Positions 25,938-34,480 of a DNA stretch of 64,000 nucleotides are shown in pieces. Where the stretch lies: NCBI GenBank assembly GCA_029060215.1, contig JAIDUK010000036.1, positions 124,001 to 188,000 of the forward strand, given 5' to 3'. Position 1 is the first letter of the stretch. Every line of letters starts with the position of its first letter. Position numbers and translations under genes: made by a program. This DNA comes from Alistipes sp. (GTDB lineage: Bacteria > Bacteroidota > Bacteroidia > Bacteroidales > Rikenellaceae). The notes under the pieces were generated by a model. It ran no database searches and had not been told where the DNA came from. It saw only the letters and a list, made by a program, of their open reading frames with translations.

Positions 25938-26407
25938 TACGTAAGTGTTTGTTGGCCGTGTCGCTCGTTGCGGCGGCGGCATGCGTGCGTCCGGCGGCGG
26001 CCCAGTCGCTGGGAGCCTTCAAGGAACGGCTGGCCCGGCCTGCGGCGGCCCGGAATTCCCAGACTCCGGCGACGGTGACGGTGGCCGAATACGACGATGC
26101 CGCCCAAGCGGTGGCCGAAGCGCTGCGCGGCGTGCGCCATCCGATGCTCAAAGCCTACCGGGTGTGCATCTATGCCGACAACGGCCAGAACGCCCGGGCG
26201 GGAGCGGCGGCGGCCAAACAACTTTTCGAAGAGACCTTCCCCGGGACCCCGGTCTACATGTTCTATGAAAATCCCTATTTCCGGGTGACGGTGGGCAACT
26301 GCCTGACCATCGAGGAAGCGATCATCCTGAAAGGACAAGTATCGGGCACCTTTCCCAAGGCCTTTCCCAAGAGCGAACCCCTTTCGCTGGGCGATTTCCG
26401 GCGCTGA
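25934..26407 (+). CDS. Secreted SPOR-like small protein
   Basis: A 157-residue exported protein. It starts with GTG at 25934, overlapping the upstream stop, and carries a cleavable signal (LLAVSLVAAAACVRPAAAQ). The mature part has YRVCIYADNGQNARAGAAAAKQLF and FYENPYFRVTVGNCLTIEEA, the alternating pattern of SPOR-type peptidoglycan-binding repeats. Binding to denuded peptidoglycan would be expected by family but is not shown. It forms a two-gene unit with the lipoprotein before it. Confidence 0.75.
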   Translation: MIRKCLLAVSLVAAAACVRPAAAQSLGAFKERLARPAAARNSQTPATVTVAEYDDAAQAVAEALRGVRHPMLKAYRVCIYADNGQNARAGAAAAKQLFEETFPGTPVYMFYENPYFRVTVGNCLTIEEAIILKGQVSGTFPKAFPKSEPLSLGDFRR

Positions 26408-26442
26408 ACGGGCTTTGGCGTTTGAAATAAATCGGATTTTTC

Positions 26443-26472
26443 TTGCATATTTCCTACGATTGCCTAACTTTG
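26443..26472 (+). promoter_or_regulatory. Promoter of the small Cys-rich lipoprotein
   Basis: TTG at 26443-26445, 19 bases, TAACTTTG at 26465-26472. Confidence 0.7.
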
Positions 26473-26510
26473 CGGCGATGTAAAACCACTAATTTCAAAC
26501 GTTTGAAGCT

Positions 26511-26726
26511 ATGAAAAAGATTTTTTCTTTCGCTATTGCGCTGGCAGCCGTCGCTATGGTAGGCTGCTGCGGCAACACCACGAAGAAGGCTGCCGAGGCT
26601 GCCGCTGAAGAGACCACCGTTGTAGAGGCTGCTGCCGAAGGCGAAGCTACCTGCTGCGGCGAGTGCGAGAAGACCGAGACGGCCGCTTGCGAGAACTGCG
26701 AAGCTGCTGCCGAGACGGCCGAATAA
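26511..26726 (+). CDS. Very small Ala/Glu/Cys-rich lipoprotein
   Basis: A 71-residue protein with its own promoter and a strong terminator, which argues that it is real and well expressed. The signal MKKIFSFAIALAAVAMVGC ends in a lipobox-like site at C19. The mature 50 residues are almost only Ala, Glu, Thr and Cys, with CC, CCGEC and CENC groupings, giving seven cysteines in the full protein. It could bind metal or form disulfides, but no known family is evident to me. Confidence 0.7.
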   Translation: MKKIFSFAIALAAVAMVGCCGNTTKKAAEAAAEETTVVEAAAEGEATCCGECEKTETAACENCEAAAETAE

Positions 26727-26746
26727 ATCTGCGCTCGACGCGATAA

Positions 26747-26784
26747 AAGAGAGGGTCCCGATATTTTCGGGACCCTCTTCTTTT
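26747..26784 (+). terminator. Terminator after the small lipoprotein, likely bidirectional
   Basis: GAGAGGGTCCCGA pairs with TCGGGACCCTCTTC over a short loop; A and T runs flank both sides, so it can also serve the convergent porin-like gene. Confidence 0.88.
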
Positions 26785-26833
26785 GCGAGGCGGGAAGCGC
26801 CGGCAGACGCATTTCCGCCTTTTGCATTCCGTT

Positions 26834-27460
26834 TCAGAAGGAAATACCTACGCGCAAGCCGAAGTTGTTGAGGTTGTCGGTCTTGTAGGTCAACACGCTG
26901 CCGCTGTTGGTGGCGTAGCTGTAATAGAGGGCCAGATGCAACCCGAAACGGTAGTTGGGATTGGGGAAGATCGAAAGGCCGATTTCGGGCGAAAGGTAGA
27001 AACCCCACGTATTGTCGTACTGCTTGATGACATAGTAGTAGGACGACAACTGCGAATAACAGGCACCTAACTTCAACCCGGCGTAGGGCTGGAAGATGCT
27101 TTCGTTGAACCAACTGTAACGGCCCGTGACGCCGAACGGCAGCTGGAACGAAGCGTGCTTCTGGCTGGTGGTGAGCGCCGAACCGTTGCTGAGCTGCAAC
27201 GTCTGGCGGTCGAAGTTCTGGAGGTTGGTGTGGAACGAGATGAAGGGACCCACGGCGACGGCCGGAGTGATGCGGTAGCCGCCCTCGAAGTTCATGCCCC
27301 AGCCCGAAGCCTTGTCGGCGAAAGAATCGCCCAGCGGAACGTTGACCTGCCAGTCGATGTTGATGTAGGAATGGGGGAAGATCTGTGCCTGACCGGGCCG
27401 GGCGAAGGCCAGCAACACGGCGCAGAGCGCGAAAATACGGAGATATTTCGTTGTTTTCAT
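26834..27460 (-). CDS. Outer-membrane beta-barrel protein
   Basis: A 208-residue protein with a cleavable signal (LRIFALCAVLLAFARPGQAQ). The mature part alternates aromatic and glycine-rich strands, e.g. WGMNFEGGYRITPAVAVGPFI and YRFGLHLALYYSYATNSG, and ends in NNFGLRVGISF, the C-terminal phenylalanine signal for BAM insertion. This fits an eight-stranded barrel of the porin/OprF-like group. It lies 25 bases after the DUF4136 lipoprotein gene and is likely its operon partner. The ligand or role is unknown. Confidence 0.85.
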   Translation of the reverse strand: MKTTKYLRIFALCAVLLAFARPGQAQIFPHSYINIDWQVNVPLGDSFADKASGWGMNFEGGYRITPAVAVGPFISFHTNLQNFDRQTLQLSNGSALTTSQKHASFQLPFGVTGRYSWFNESIFQPYAGLKLGACYSQLSSYYYVIKQYDNTWGFYLSPEIGLSIFPNPNYRFGLHLALYYSYATNSGSVLTYKTDNLNNFGLRVGISF

Positions 27461-27485
27461 GATCGTTGCGTAGATTTAGACGAAA

Positions 27486-28127
27486 CTATTTGTAGAGGTA
27501 GGGCGACTGGGCGAAAGCCTGTGCGACGGCTTCGAGCGTCCGCTCCTGATTGAGGGTTGCGTTCGAGGTGAGCAGCCCGCTTATGAAACTGTCCCAGACG
27601 ACGGGCAGCCGCTTTTCTCCGACCGGATTGCTGTCGAGGTTGATCATTTCGAGCAGCAGCGACCCTGCCGTATAACCGTAGTAGACGCGGTAGGGGTAGT
27701 ACCAGTCCATCCAGTCGCCCCAGAACCCGGGGCTCCAATAATAGGGATAGTACGACCACCAGTAGGGGTTGCCGGAACCGACGTAGTAGGTTTCGCGCTC
27801 GACGTAGCTGAGCTGGATGCCCAGATCGGCGCTCTCCTTTTCGGCGGTGCGCAGGTATCCGGCCAACTCCAGCTCGGCGGCCACGGTGCCGACGATCTCC
27901 AGCGCGTCGCCGTCTTTCCAGTACTCGGTTTGCTTGTTGTTGCCGATGATCAGGATGCTGTCGGGCAGATAGAAAGTCTCGAAAGCCGCGAAGTCGGCGG
28001 CGCGGTCGCGGTCGGTGTAGACTAAGTACTCCCGGTGCAGGTCCGATGTCGACGGATCCTTCTGGCACGAGCAGACCGCAGCCGCGAGCAGTGCGATCGC
28101 AAGGTAGTGGATGGTTTTGAAGGTCAT
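27486..28127 (-). CDS. DUF4136 lipoprotein
   Basis: A 213-residue predicted lipoprotein, with LAIALLAAAVCSC giving the lipid cysteine at residue 21. The region FAAFETFYLPDSILII through WDSFISGLL matches DUF4136. An unusual aromatic tract rich in Trp and Tyr (WWSYYPYYWSPGFWGDWMDWYYP region, residues of about 119-145) is typical of the Bacteroidetes members. The function of the family is not known. It precedes the barrel protein on the same strand. Confidence 0.85.
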   Translation of the reverse strand: MTFKTIHYLAIALLAAAVCSCQKDPSTSDLHREYLVYTDRDRAADFAAFETFYLPDSILIIGNNKQTEYWKDGDALEIVGTVAAELELAGYLRTAEKESADLGIQLSYVERETYYVGSGNPYWWSYYPYYWSPGFWGDWMDWYYPYRVYYGYTAGSLLLEMINLDSNPVGEKRLPVVWDSFISGLLTSNATLNQERTLEAVAQAFAQSPYLYK

Positions 28128-28222
28128 GGTTGTTCAGATTTATGGTTTGCTGTCGGGAGGGTGCGGATTCAAAATTCGTTCCGCAAGCGGCAGCGCGCCG
28201 ACGAAAAACCGGACCGGACACG

Positions 28223-28252
28223 AAAAAAGACGCTTCCCGGCAGGAAAGCGTC
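28223..28252 (-). terminator. Terminator after folE
   Basis: On the minus strand GACGCTTTCC, a short loop, GGGAAGCGTC and then TTTTTT. Confidence 0.85.
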
Positions 28253-28275
28253 CGAATGCGGGCGGCGGCGGACCG

Positions 28276-28884
28276 CTACCGGTATCGATGCGAAATGAGG
28301 GTCATGAACTCCTCGCGCGTGCGGTGGTCGGAGAGGAAGATGCCCGTGAAGGCCGAGGTGGTGGTGGCCGACTGCTGTTTCTCGATGCCGCGCATCTGCA
28401 TGCACATGTGGCTGGCCTCGATGACCACGGCCACGCCCATGGGGTTGAGCGCTTCCTGAATGCAGTCGCGGATCTGCACGGTCAACCGTTCCTGTACTTG
28501 CAGCCGCCGGGCGAAACACTCGACCACGCGGGCGATCTTCGACAACCCGGTGATATGGCCGTCGGGGATGTAGGCCACGTGGGCCTTGCCGTAGAAAGGC
28601 AGCATGTGGTGCTCGCAGAGCGAGTAGAGCTCGATGTCCTTGACGAGCACCATCTGCTTGTACTCCTCGCGGAACATGGCCGAACGCAGGATGTCGAGCG
28701 GATTCTCGCCGTAGCCCTTGGTCAGGAACGACATGGCCTTGGCCACCCGCTCGGGGGTCTTCGCGAGCCCCTCGCGCGAGGGATCCTCGCCCAGCAGGCG
28801 GAGGATGGCGCTATAGTGCTCTTCGAGCGCCCGGACCGTCGCGGCGTCGAAACGCTCTTGTTTCTCGTAGTTTTTCGTCTCCAT
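28276..28884 (-). CDS. folE: GTP cyclohydrolase I
   Basis: A 202-residue zinc enzyme that opens GTP to 7,8-dihydroneopterin triphosphate for folate and, via QueD, queuosine. The start METKNYEKQ at 28884 gives the normal length. The motifs [19 protein letters not shown], then [20 protein letters not shown] (zinc Cys and active-site His), then [13 protein letters not shown] are all present, as is the conserved C-terminal HMCMQMRG with the third zinc ligand. It is the last gene of a run from 30902, with its own terminator. Confidence 0.96.
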   Translation of the reverse strand: METKNYEKQERFDAATVRALEEHYSAILRLLGEDPSREGLAKTPERVAKAMSFLTKGYGENPLDILRSAMFREEYKQMVLVKDIELYSLCEHHMLPFYGKAHVAYIPDGHITGLSKIARVVECFARRLQVQERLTVQIRDCIQEALNPMGVAVVIEASHMCMQMRGIEKQQSATTTSAFTGIFLSDHRTREEFMTLISHRYR

Positions 28885-28924
28885 ACAAATGCACCCGAAA
28901 CGACTTCGGGGCGACAAAGGTACC

Positions 28925-29506
28925 TTATTTATCGATGCCGTGCAAATAAGCGGCGAGTTTGCGCACGGCGCGGCCGCGGTGCGAGACGGCGTTTTTCGCT
29001 GCGGCGTCCATCTCGGCGAAGGTCGAGCCGCTGCCCTCGGGCTGGAAAAGCGGGTCGTAGCCGAAGCCCTCGGCACCTCGCTCGGTGTCGATGATGCGCC
29101 CCTCGACGATCCCCTCGAAAAGATGTTCTTCGCCGTTGAGGATCAGCGCGATGACCGTGCGGAAGCGCGCCCGGCGGTTCTGCTGCCCGGCAAGATTTTT
29201 CAGCAGCAGGCGGTTGTTGGCCGCAAAGTCGTGGCCGTCGGTGGCATAGCGGGCCGAATGGACGCCCGGAGCGCCGCCCAAGGCTTCGACTTCGAGCCCG
29301 GTGTCGTCGGCGAAACAATCGCGGCCCGTGCGTTCGTAGAGATAACGCGCTTTTTGCAGGGCATTGCCTTCGAGGGTGGCCTGCGTCTCGGGAATCTCCT
29401 CGGTGACGCCGCAGTCGCGCGGCGTGACGAGCCGGAAACCCTCGCCCAGCACGGCCTGCACCTCGCTGAGCTTGTGGGCGTTGTTGGTGGCGAAAATAAT
29501 TTCCAT
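28925..29506 (-). CDS. rdgB: XTP/dITP diphosphatase (Ham1/RdgB)
   Basis: A 193-residue house-cleaning enzyme that hydrolyses dITP, XTP and ITP. The start [16 protein letters not shown] at 29506 contains the substrate-binding TNN...K motif and is the usual opening; five extra residues are possible from an ATG at 29521. [24 protein letters not shown] and [11 protein letters not shown] follow, with the conserved SHRGRAV near the C-terminus. It lies between the lipoprotein gene and folE on the same strand. Confidence 0.95.
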   Translation of the reverse strand: MEIIFATNNAHKLSEVQAVLGEGFRLVTPRDCGVTEEIPETQATLEGNALQKARYLYERTGRDCFADDTGLEVEALGGAPGVHSARYATDGHDFAANNRLLLKNLAGQQNRRARFRTVIALILNGEEHLFEGIVEGRIIDTERGAEGFGYDPLFQPEGSGSTFAEMDAAAKNAVSHRGRAVRKLAAYLHGIDK

Positions 29507-29511
29507 GTCTT

Positions 29512-30270
29512 TCAATACCAATGAGTTTTGGCGTGGGAGCCGTATGAAATCACTACGTGGTCATCGTCGATATATTTGGCGGTGGCTTCCGTTTCTTCGT
29601 GGTCGATTGTTGCGGTCAGCTTCAGTTTGCCGCCTTGGAACTGCGAGCGTTTTTCCGAATTGTATTTCAACGGTTCGAGGATTTCGTAGGCGACGGTTCC
29701 GAAATCGAGGAAACAGCCTTGTTCGGACGAGCGGCCCGTGCCCTTGATTCGCAATTCGCACCAGTAGCGGGTCGGGCCGTCGGGCTGCGGCTGGTTGCAG
29801 TAGAACGGCGTCACCGACCATTGTCCGTCGCTGTCGGGGAACCGGAAGTCGTAGGTATCCGGACCGGTTTCGTTCTTGCGGCAGCTGATTGTCGGCATCT
29901 CGCTTTCGAGGTAACTTTGCGAAGAATAGGCATATCGCCAGACGGCCCCTTCGGTCGAGAGCGGCTGCCCGCCGGTGTAGATGATCAGGTCGCTGGTGCC
30001 GTCGATGATGTGGCATCCGTCGTCGGAGATGACAATGCGCGAGGAGTAGAAATAACGATTGTGCACGACTTCCCGCTCCTCTTCGGAAGCCGAGTAGTAG
30101 AGGTCGAAAAGCAGCACGCGCGTTGCAACGGCAGCCGTTTCCCCGAGGCTGCGGTTCGCTTCCCGGAACATGTAGAGACCCTCTTGGGTCGGGTCGAAAT
30201 ATTCGGCTTCTTCGATCCGGCAGCCCGTCAGCGCGGCCGCGGCTGCCAGCCATATCAATATCCGTTTCAT
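29512..30270 (-). CDS. Lipoprotein of unknown function
   Basis: A 252-residue predicted lipoprotein starting MKRILIWLAAAAALTGC with the lipid cysteine at residue 17. The mature part is beta-rich with no motif I can name; recurring text includes FRFPDSDGQWSVTPFYCNQPQ. The start at 30270 overlaps the stop of the upstream barrel gene by four bases (ATGA), so the two are made together. A longer open frame upstream is only a shadow of that gene. It might act at the outer membrane with the barrel protein. Confidence 0.7.
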   Translation of the reverse strand: MKRILIWLAAAAALTGCRIEEAEYFDPTQEGLYMFREANRSLGETAAVATRVLLFDLYYSASEEEREVVHNRYFYSSRIVISDDGCHIIDGTSDLIIYTGGQPLSTEGAVWRYAYSSQSYLESEMPTISCRKNETGPDTYDFRFPDSDGQWSVTPFYCNQPQPDGPTRYWCELRIKGTGRSSEQGCFLDFGTVAYEILEPLKYNSEKRSQFQGGKLKLTATIDHEETEATAKYIDDDHVVISYGSHAKTHWY

Positions 30271-30902
30271 CGTGCACGCATGTTTCGAGGTTTGAACTTG
30301 TAACCGACGCCCATCATGAAGACGCCCTGCGCGCCCAATCCCAATTCGGCGAATCCGAAGAACGAGCGCCCGACCGAAATGCCTATCGGTGTGAGCTGAA
30401 AGGCGAGGAAGCCATTGCGGAAACGCTCCGAGTCGTAGTCGAAGCGCCCGCCGGAGACCGTCGCCCCGAGCCCCAGCGTCGAGTACATGCGCACCCAGTT
30501 GGAGTTGACCCACGTGAAGCGCACGACGGGCATGACCGTGAAGGCATGGGCCCGGTTGCGGCCGACCGGCGAAGAATCCCTGTTGCTGTAGGAGCGGCTG
30601 TATTTGCCGTAGTAGCTGAGCGTCACCCCAAGGTCGAACCACTTCTTGAACCGGTAGTCGTAGGTGAGCGACCATGTTCCGCTCGTGTAGACCGGACCGC
30701 GGTGGGTTCGGTCGTAAAAGATTCCGTCGGCGCATCCCACCCAATCGAACATGGAGGGCAGAATCGGGAAAGCCCCGGCTGTGAGGCGCAGCTCGTGCTG
30801 CGGTACGAACGGCTCGCGTTTGCGGGCGGCGGCCACTTCTTCCTGCGCCAGCAGTGCGGCCGGAAAGAGCGGCAGCAGAAGCAACAACAGAAGTTTCTTC
30901 AT
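30267..30902 (-). CDS. Outer-membrane beta-barrel-like protein
   Basis: A 211-residue exported protein with signal MKKLLLLLLLPLFPAALLAQ. The mature part shows amphipathic strands such as LRLTAGAFPILPSMF, WSLTYDYRFKKWFDLGVTLSYYG and FAELGLGAQGVFMMGVGYKF. The likely final strand is GVFMMGVGYKFKP. It has a good promoter upstream (30932-30961) and heads a run that continues through the lipoprotein, rdgB and folE. Confidence 0.75.
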   Translation of the reverse strand: MKKLLLLLLLPLFPAALLAQEEVAAARKREPFVPQHELRLTAGAFPILPSMFDWVGCADGIFYDRTHRGPVYTSGTWSLTYDYRFKKWFDLGVTLSYYGKYSRSYSNRDSSPVGRNRAHAFTVMPVVRFTWVNSNWVRMYSTLGLGATVSGGRFDYDSERFRNGFLAFQLTPIGISVGRSFFGFAELGLGAQGVFMMGVGYKFKPRNMRAR

Positions 30903-30931
30903 AAGTTCAGGGGTTTGGCAGGTTACGGTTG

Positions 30932-30961
30932 CAAATATAAGACAATTACCCCCCCCCGCAA
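30932..30961 (-). promoter_or_regulatory. Promoter of the barrel-lipoprotein-rdgB-folE run
   Basis: On the minus strand TTG (30959-30961), 19 bases, TATATTTG (30932-30939). A run of C lies in the spacer. Confidence 0.7.
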
Positions 30962-31024
30962 GAAATCGGCGGATTTTTTGCCGTTAGGGCTTCGCGATTT
31001 CGGCTTGTGCAGGACGCAGGCGGG

Positions 31025-31870
31025 TCAGAAGACGAGGTCGCGGTGCTCGAGCCGGTCGTCGAGGTCGATCTTGTCGATGATCATTTTGACGAGCGTATCG
31101 ATCTGGGAGCCGTCGGTATAATCGGCCGGGCAGACGTGGTTGACGCGGTTGTCCTGAATGAGCGACGCCATCTCGCGGTGGGCCCCCTTCTGCTCGGGGT
31201 TATAGACGGCGATGGAGTGGCCGCCGTAGTTCTTCACCAGCCGCATGCAGGGGATGTCGGTGGTGCCGTCGCCGACGTAGATCATCCGGCTGAACGGCAC
31301 GGGCCGCTCGTTCTCGGGGATGTAGCGGTTGACCATCTTGGAATCGGAGACCGACTCGACCCCTTTGTTGATCTTGAAGATGAACTGCGTCTTGTTGGTG
31401 TAGTTGACCGCCACGGCGGGCCAGTAGGCGATGCCGTCGATGTCGTAGAGGAACGAACAGGCGTAGATCTTGCGGAACTCGCGGGCGATGTCGGTGCCCT
31501 CGATGATCTCCTTCAATCCGGAAGAATTGATGTAGTGGAGGATGCGGATGCCGCGCTCGGCGCCGTAGCGGTTGATGCGCCCGAACCACTCTTTCACACC
31601 GCGGAACAACGCCACCTTGCGCCCCGACTCCTGAAAAGCCTCGCGCCGCAGCGACAACCCCTTGGACCGGGCGCCCTGAATCATGCGCGCCATGTAGGTG
31701 AGCACCATGTCGGCGTCCTGCTCCTCGGCCAGCGAATTGGCCTCGGTCCAGAACTCCTTGTTGCTCTTGCCCACGGCGGGGATGAAATCGTACTCCTGCA
31801 TGTTGCCGGGAGCCAGCGTGCCGTCGAAATCGTAGATCAGGGCGATGGTGAAGCGGAAGGTGTCGTTCAT
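31025..31870 (-). CDS. HAD family hydrolase, phosphoserine phosphatase-like
   Basis: A 281-residue haloacid dehalogenase-type phosphatase. HAD motif I is ALIYDFDGTLAPG near the N-terminus; motif II lies near HYINSSG; and YVGDGTTDIPCMRLV is motif IV. Start at 31870 is chosen because a TACTTTTG box at 31893-31900 (minus strand) puts the transcription start downstream of the alternative ATG at 31891. The cap region is larger than in SerB. The substrate is unknown. Confidence 0.85.
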   Translation of the reverse strand: MNDTFRFTIALIYDFDGTLAPGNMQEYDFIPAVGKSNKEFWTEANSLAEEQDADMVLTYMARMIQGARSKGLSLRREAFQESGRKVALFRGVKEWFGRINRYGAERGIRILHYINSSGLKEIIEGTDIAREFRKIYACSFLYDIDGIAYWPAVAVNYTNKTQFIFKINKGVESVSDSKMVNRYIPENERPVPFSRMIYVGDGTTDIPCMRLVKNYGGHSIAVYNPEQKGAHREMASLIQDNRVNHVCPADYTDGSQIDTLVKMIIDKIDLDDRLEHRDLVF

Positions 31871-31892
31871 GGTGGGATGATGTTTTGCCATT

Positions 31893-31920
31893 CAAAAGTA
31901 CGCTTTTTTCACTATCTTTG
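31893..31920. promoter_or_regulatory. Divergent -7 boxes of the HAD and nitroreductase genes
   Basis: The minus strand reads TACTTTTG at 31893-31900; the plus strand reads TATCTTTG at 31913-31920, 28 bases before the nitroreductase ATG. Confidence 0.55.
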
Positions 31921-31948
31921 CAAGTAACGCACGAAAACAACAGAATTT

Positions 31949-32500
31949 ATGGAATTCAAGGAAATCATACGCCGCCGCCGCTCGGTCCGCAAGTTCGACG
32001 GCCGGCCCGTACCGCGCGAAGTCGTGGGCCGCGTGCTGGAAGCGGCCCTTGGGGCCCCCTCGTCGCGCAACAGCCGTTCGACGCGGTTTCTGGCGGTCGA
32101 TGATCCGGCTGCGGTGGCCCGCATGGCTGAGATGCGCGACTACGGCGCTGGCTTCATGAAAGGGGCGCCGATGGCGATCGTGGTGCTGGGCGATGCCGCC
32201 AAGACCGACTTGTGGCGCGAAAACTGTGCCATAGCGGCCACGCTGCTGCAACTGGCCTGCGTGGACGAGGGGCTGGCGTCGTGCTGGGTGCATGTCGACG
32301 GACGGCCGCGGCTGAAAGATGCTCCGGACGGCGAGACGGCGACCGACTATCTGCGGACCCTGCTGCCTCTGCCCGAGGGCTGCGAACCCCTGTGCGTCAT
32401 AGCGATGGGCTATTCGGACTTCGTACCTGCGCCCCTGCCCGAAGCGGACGATGCGGCGAGAGTGACTTGGCTGGAGGGAAAAGTTAAAGGTGAAAGGTGA
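31949..32500 (+). CDS. Nitroreductase family protein
   Basis: A 183-residue FMN-dependent reductase. The opening FKEIIRRRRSVRKFDGRPV is the FMN-phosphate binding signature of the family, then APSSRNSRSTRFLAV follows, and the C-terminal half has VIAMGYSD. Likely a dimer that reduces nitro or quinone compounds with NAD(P)H; the real substrate is not known. The last codons, encoding KVKGER, are part of a GTGAAAR repeat block, which may have replaced the original C-terminus. Confidence 0.92.
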   Translation: MEFKEIIRRRRSVRKFDGRPVPREVVGRVLEAALGAPSSRNSRSTRFLAVDDPAAVARMAEMRDYGAGFMKGAPMAIVVLGDAAKTDLWRENCAIAATLLQLACVDEGLASCWVHVDGRPRLKDAPDGETATDYLRTLLPLPEGCEPLCVIAMGYSDFVPAPLPEADDAARVTWLEGKVKGER

Positions 32501-32546
32501 AAAGTGAGAGGTGAAAAGTTAAAAGTGAAAAGGGAAATGTGAAAAG
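32479..32546 (+). repeat. GTGAAAR short repeat block, copy 3
   Basis: About nine units of GTGAAAA, GTGAGAG and GTTAAAA. The block begins inside the nitroreductase gene and supplies its stop codon. Its complement is found at 32659-32691. Confidence 0.75.
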
Positions 32547-32582
32547 CCTATCCGAATGTTTTTCGCTTTCCGCATCCGACCG

Positions 32583-32622
32583 AAAAAGGTGAAAGGGCTC
32601 TTGCTCCTTTCACCTTTCTTTT
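32583..32622 (+). terminator. Hairpin built from the GTGAAAR repeat
   Basis: AAAGGTGAAAGG, loop GCTCTTGCT, CCTTTCACCTTT, followed by a T run. It shows how an inverted pair of repeat units can work as a terminator between the convergent nitroreductase and recJ genes. Confidence 0.7.
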
Positions 32623-32658
32623 TTAATCACGCAGCAAGTTTCGAATCCGCTTACCGCA

Positions 32659-32691
32659 CCTTTCACTTCTCACTTTTCACCTTTCCCTTTA
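32659..32691 (-). repeat. Inverted partner of GTGAAAR block, copy 3
   Basis: The plus strand has ACCTTTCACTTCTCAC and TTTTCACCTTTCCC, complementary to 32479-32546, and reaches the recJ stop codon. Confidence 0.65.
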
Positions 32692-34452
32692 TTTAACCAC
32701 CGGTTTGATGTCCTTGATGCGCAACTGCGTGGTGACGGAGCCGCGGTAGTGGTTCTCGACGATCTGGTAACAAACGTCGATGGGCTTGCCTGCGCGGACC
32801 CACTCGTAGTGCGTGGGCTGCTGGAACGCGATGGACTGGATGCGCGTGTTGGGCTTCTGCCGCTGCATCAGGTCCATGCGCAGGTGCTCGCACTCCATGC
32901 CGACGAGCCGGGCATCGCCGTGGTTGCTCACGCCGTAGGTGACGAAGACCGGAGCCGCATTGCCGGGCCCGAAGGGCTGGAAGCGGTTGAGGTGGTCGCG
33001 GAACTTGGGCGTGATGTCGGAAAAGAGCAGTTCGCTGTCGATGTCGACCTGCGGAACGAGCATCTGCGGGTCGATGTGGCTCTCGACGAAGTCGTTGAAC
33101 CGCCGGGTGAACTCCTCGACGTTCTCGGGCTTCATCGTAAGACCTGCGGCGTACATGTGGCCGCCGAAATTCTCCAGCAGGTCGGAACACGACTCGACGG
33201 CCTGATAGAGGTCGAAGCCGGGGACCGAACGGGCCGATCCGGTGACGAAACCGTTGCTCATGGTCAGCACGACGGTGGGCCGGTAGTAAGTCTCGATCAA
33301 CCGCGAGGCGACGATGCCGACGATGCCCTTCATCCACTTGGGATTGTAGATGACGGTGCTCTTGCGGCTCTTGAGCTCGGGATTGCTCTCGATGTAACTG
33401 TGGGCCTCCTGCGTGACGCTGCGGTCGATCGACTTGCGGTCCTGATTGTAGGCGTCGATGACGTTGCCGAACTCCTCGGCGACGCTCTCGTTGCCCTCGA
33501 TCAACAACTCGACGGCGGCATGGCCCCCCGACGGCGAAGCGTTCTCGTCGGTCTCGTCCATGCGCATGCGCCCGGCGGCGTTGATGCGCGGTCCGATCTT
33601 GAAGACGATGTCGTCGATGGTGATGTTGTGCTTGTCGAGCCCGCAGATCTTGATGATCGACAACAACCCTTTGGAGGGCTCGCGGTTGAGGTACTTCAAC
33701 CCGAAGTAGGCGAGGATGCGGTTCTCGTCGACCAGAGGCACGATGTCGGACGCGATGCTGACGACCAGCAGGTCGAGCAGCCCGAGAATCTGCTCGAACG
33801 GAATACCGTTCTTCTGGGCATAGGCCTGCACGAGCTTGAACCCCACGCCGCAACCCGACAACTCGTCGAACGGGTAGGAACAATCGACCCGCTTGGGGTC
33901 CAACACGGCTACGGCCTGCGGGATCTCCTCGGCCGGAAGATGGTGGTCGCAGATGATGAAATCCACGCCTTTCTCTTTGGCATAGACGACCTTCTCCGTG
34001 GCCTTGATACCGCAGTCGAGGGCGATGATGAGCCCCACGCCCTTGCGGGCTGCGAGGTCGATACCCTTGACCGAGATGCCGTAACCCTCGGTGTAACGGT
34101 CGGGAATGTAGAAGGTCAGGTTTTTATGCCCGATCTGGCGGAGAAACTTGTAGACCAGCGCGACGGCCGTGCAGCCGTCCACGTCGTAGTCGCCGTAAAC
34201 CATGATCTTCTCATTGTTCGCGACGGCCCGCTCGACCCGCTCGACCGCCTTGTCCATGTCCTTCATCAGGAACGGGTCGTGGAGGTCGGCGAGACTGGGC
34301 CTAAAGAATTTTTCCGCCTTTTCTACGGTGTCTATGCCTCTCTGTACGAGTAGATTGGCCAGCACGGGCGAGAGCTTGAGCGCGGCCGACAACGCAGCCA
34401 CCGCTTCGGCATCGCCCTGCGGTTTCACTACCCAACGTTTTTCTATGGGCAT
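32689..34452 (-). CDS. recJ: Single-stranded-DNA-specific exonuclease RecJ
   Basis: A 587-residue DHH-family 5'-3' exonuclease for recombination and mismatch repair. DHH motifs are in order: VYGDYDVDGCTAVAL (motif I), IALDCGIKA (motif II), ICDHHLPAEEIPQ (motif III), and GPRINAAGRM in the DHHA1 part. The C-terminal OB domain ends with LRIKDIKPVVK. The length is typical. The gene converges on the nitroreductase gene across the repeat block. It lies upstream of lipB-lipA on the minus strand but with its own start. Confidence 0.95.
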   Translation of the reverse strand: MPIEKRWVVKPQGDAEAVAALSAALKLSPVLANLLVQRGIDTVEKAEKFFRPSLADLHDPFLMKDMDKAVERVERAVANNEKIMVYGDYDVDGCTAVALVYKFLRQIGHKNLTFYIPDRYTEGYGISVKGIDLAARKGVGLIIALDCGIKATEKVVYAKEKGVDFIICDHHLPAEEIPQAVAVLDPKRVDCSYPFDELSGCGVGFKLVQAYAQKNGIPFEQILGLLDLLVVSIASDIVPLVDENRILAYFGLKYLNREPSKGLLSIIKICGLDKHNITIDDIVFKIGPRINAAGRMRMDETDENASPSGGHAAVELLIEGNESVAEEFGNVIDAYNQDRKSIDRSVTQEAHSYIESNPELKSRKSTVIYNPKWMKGIVGIVASRLIETYYRPTVVLTMSNGFVTGSARSVPGFDLYQAVESCSDLLENFGGHMYAAGLTMKPENVEEFTRRFNDFVESHIDPQMLVPQVDIDSELLFSDITPKFRDHLNRFQPFGPGNAAPVFVTYGVSNHGDARLVGMECEHLRMDLMQRQKPNTRIQSIAFQQPTHYEWVRAGKPIDVCYQIVENHYRGSVTTQLRIKDIKPVVK

Positions 34453-34480
34453 ACGAACTACTATTTATATATTTTAACAT

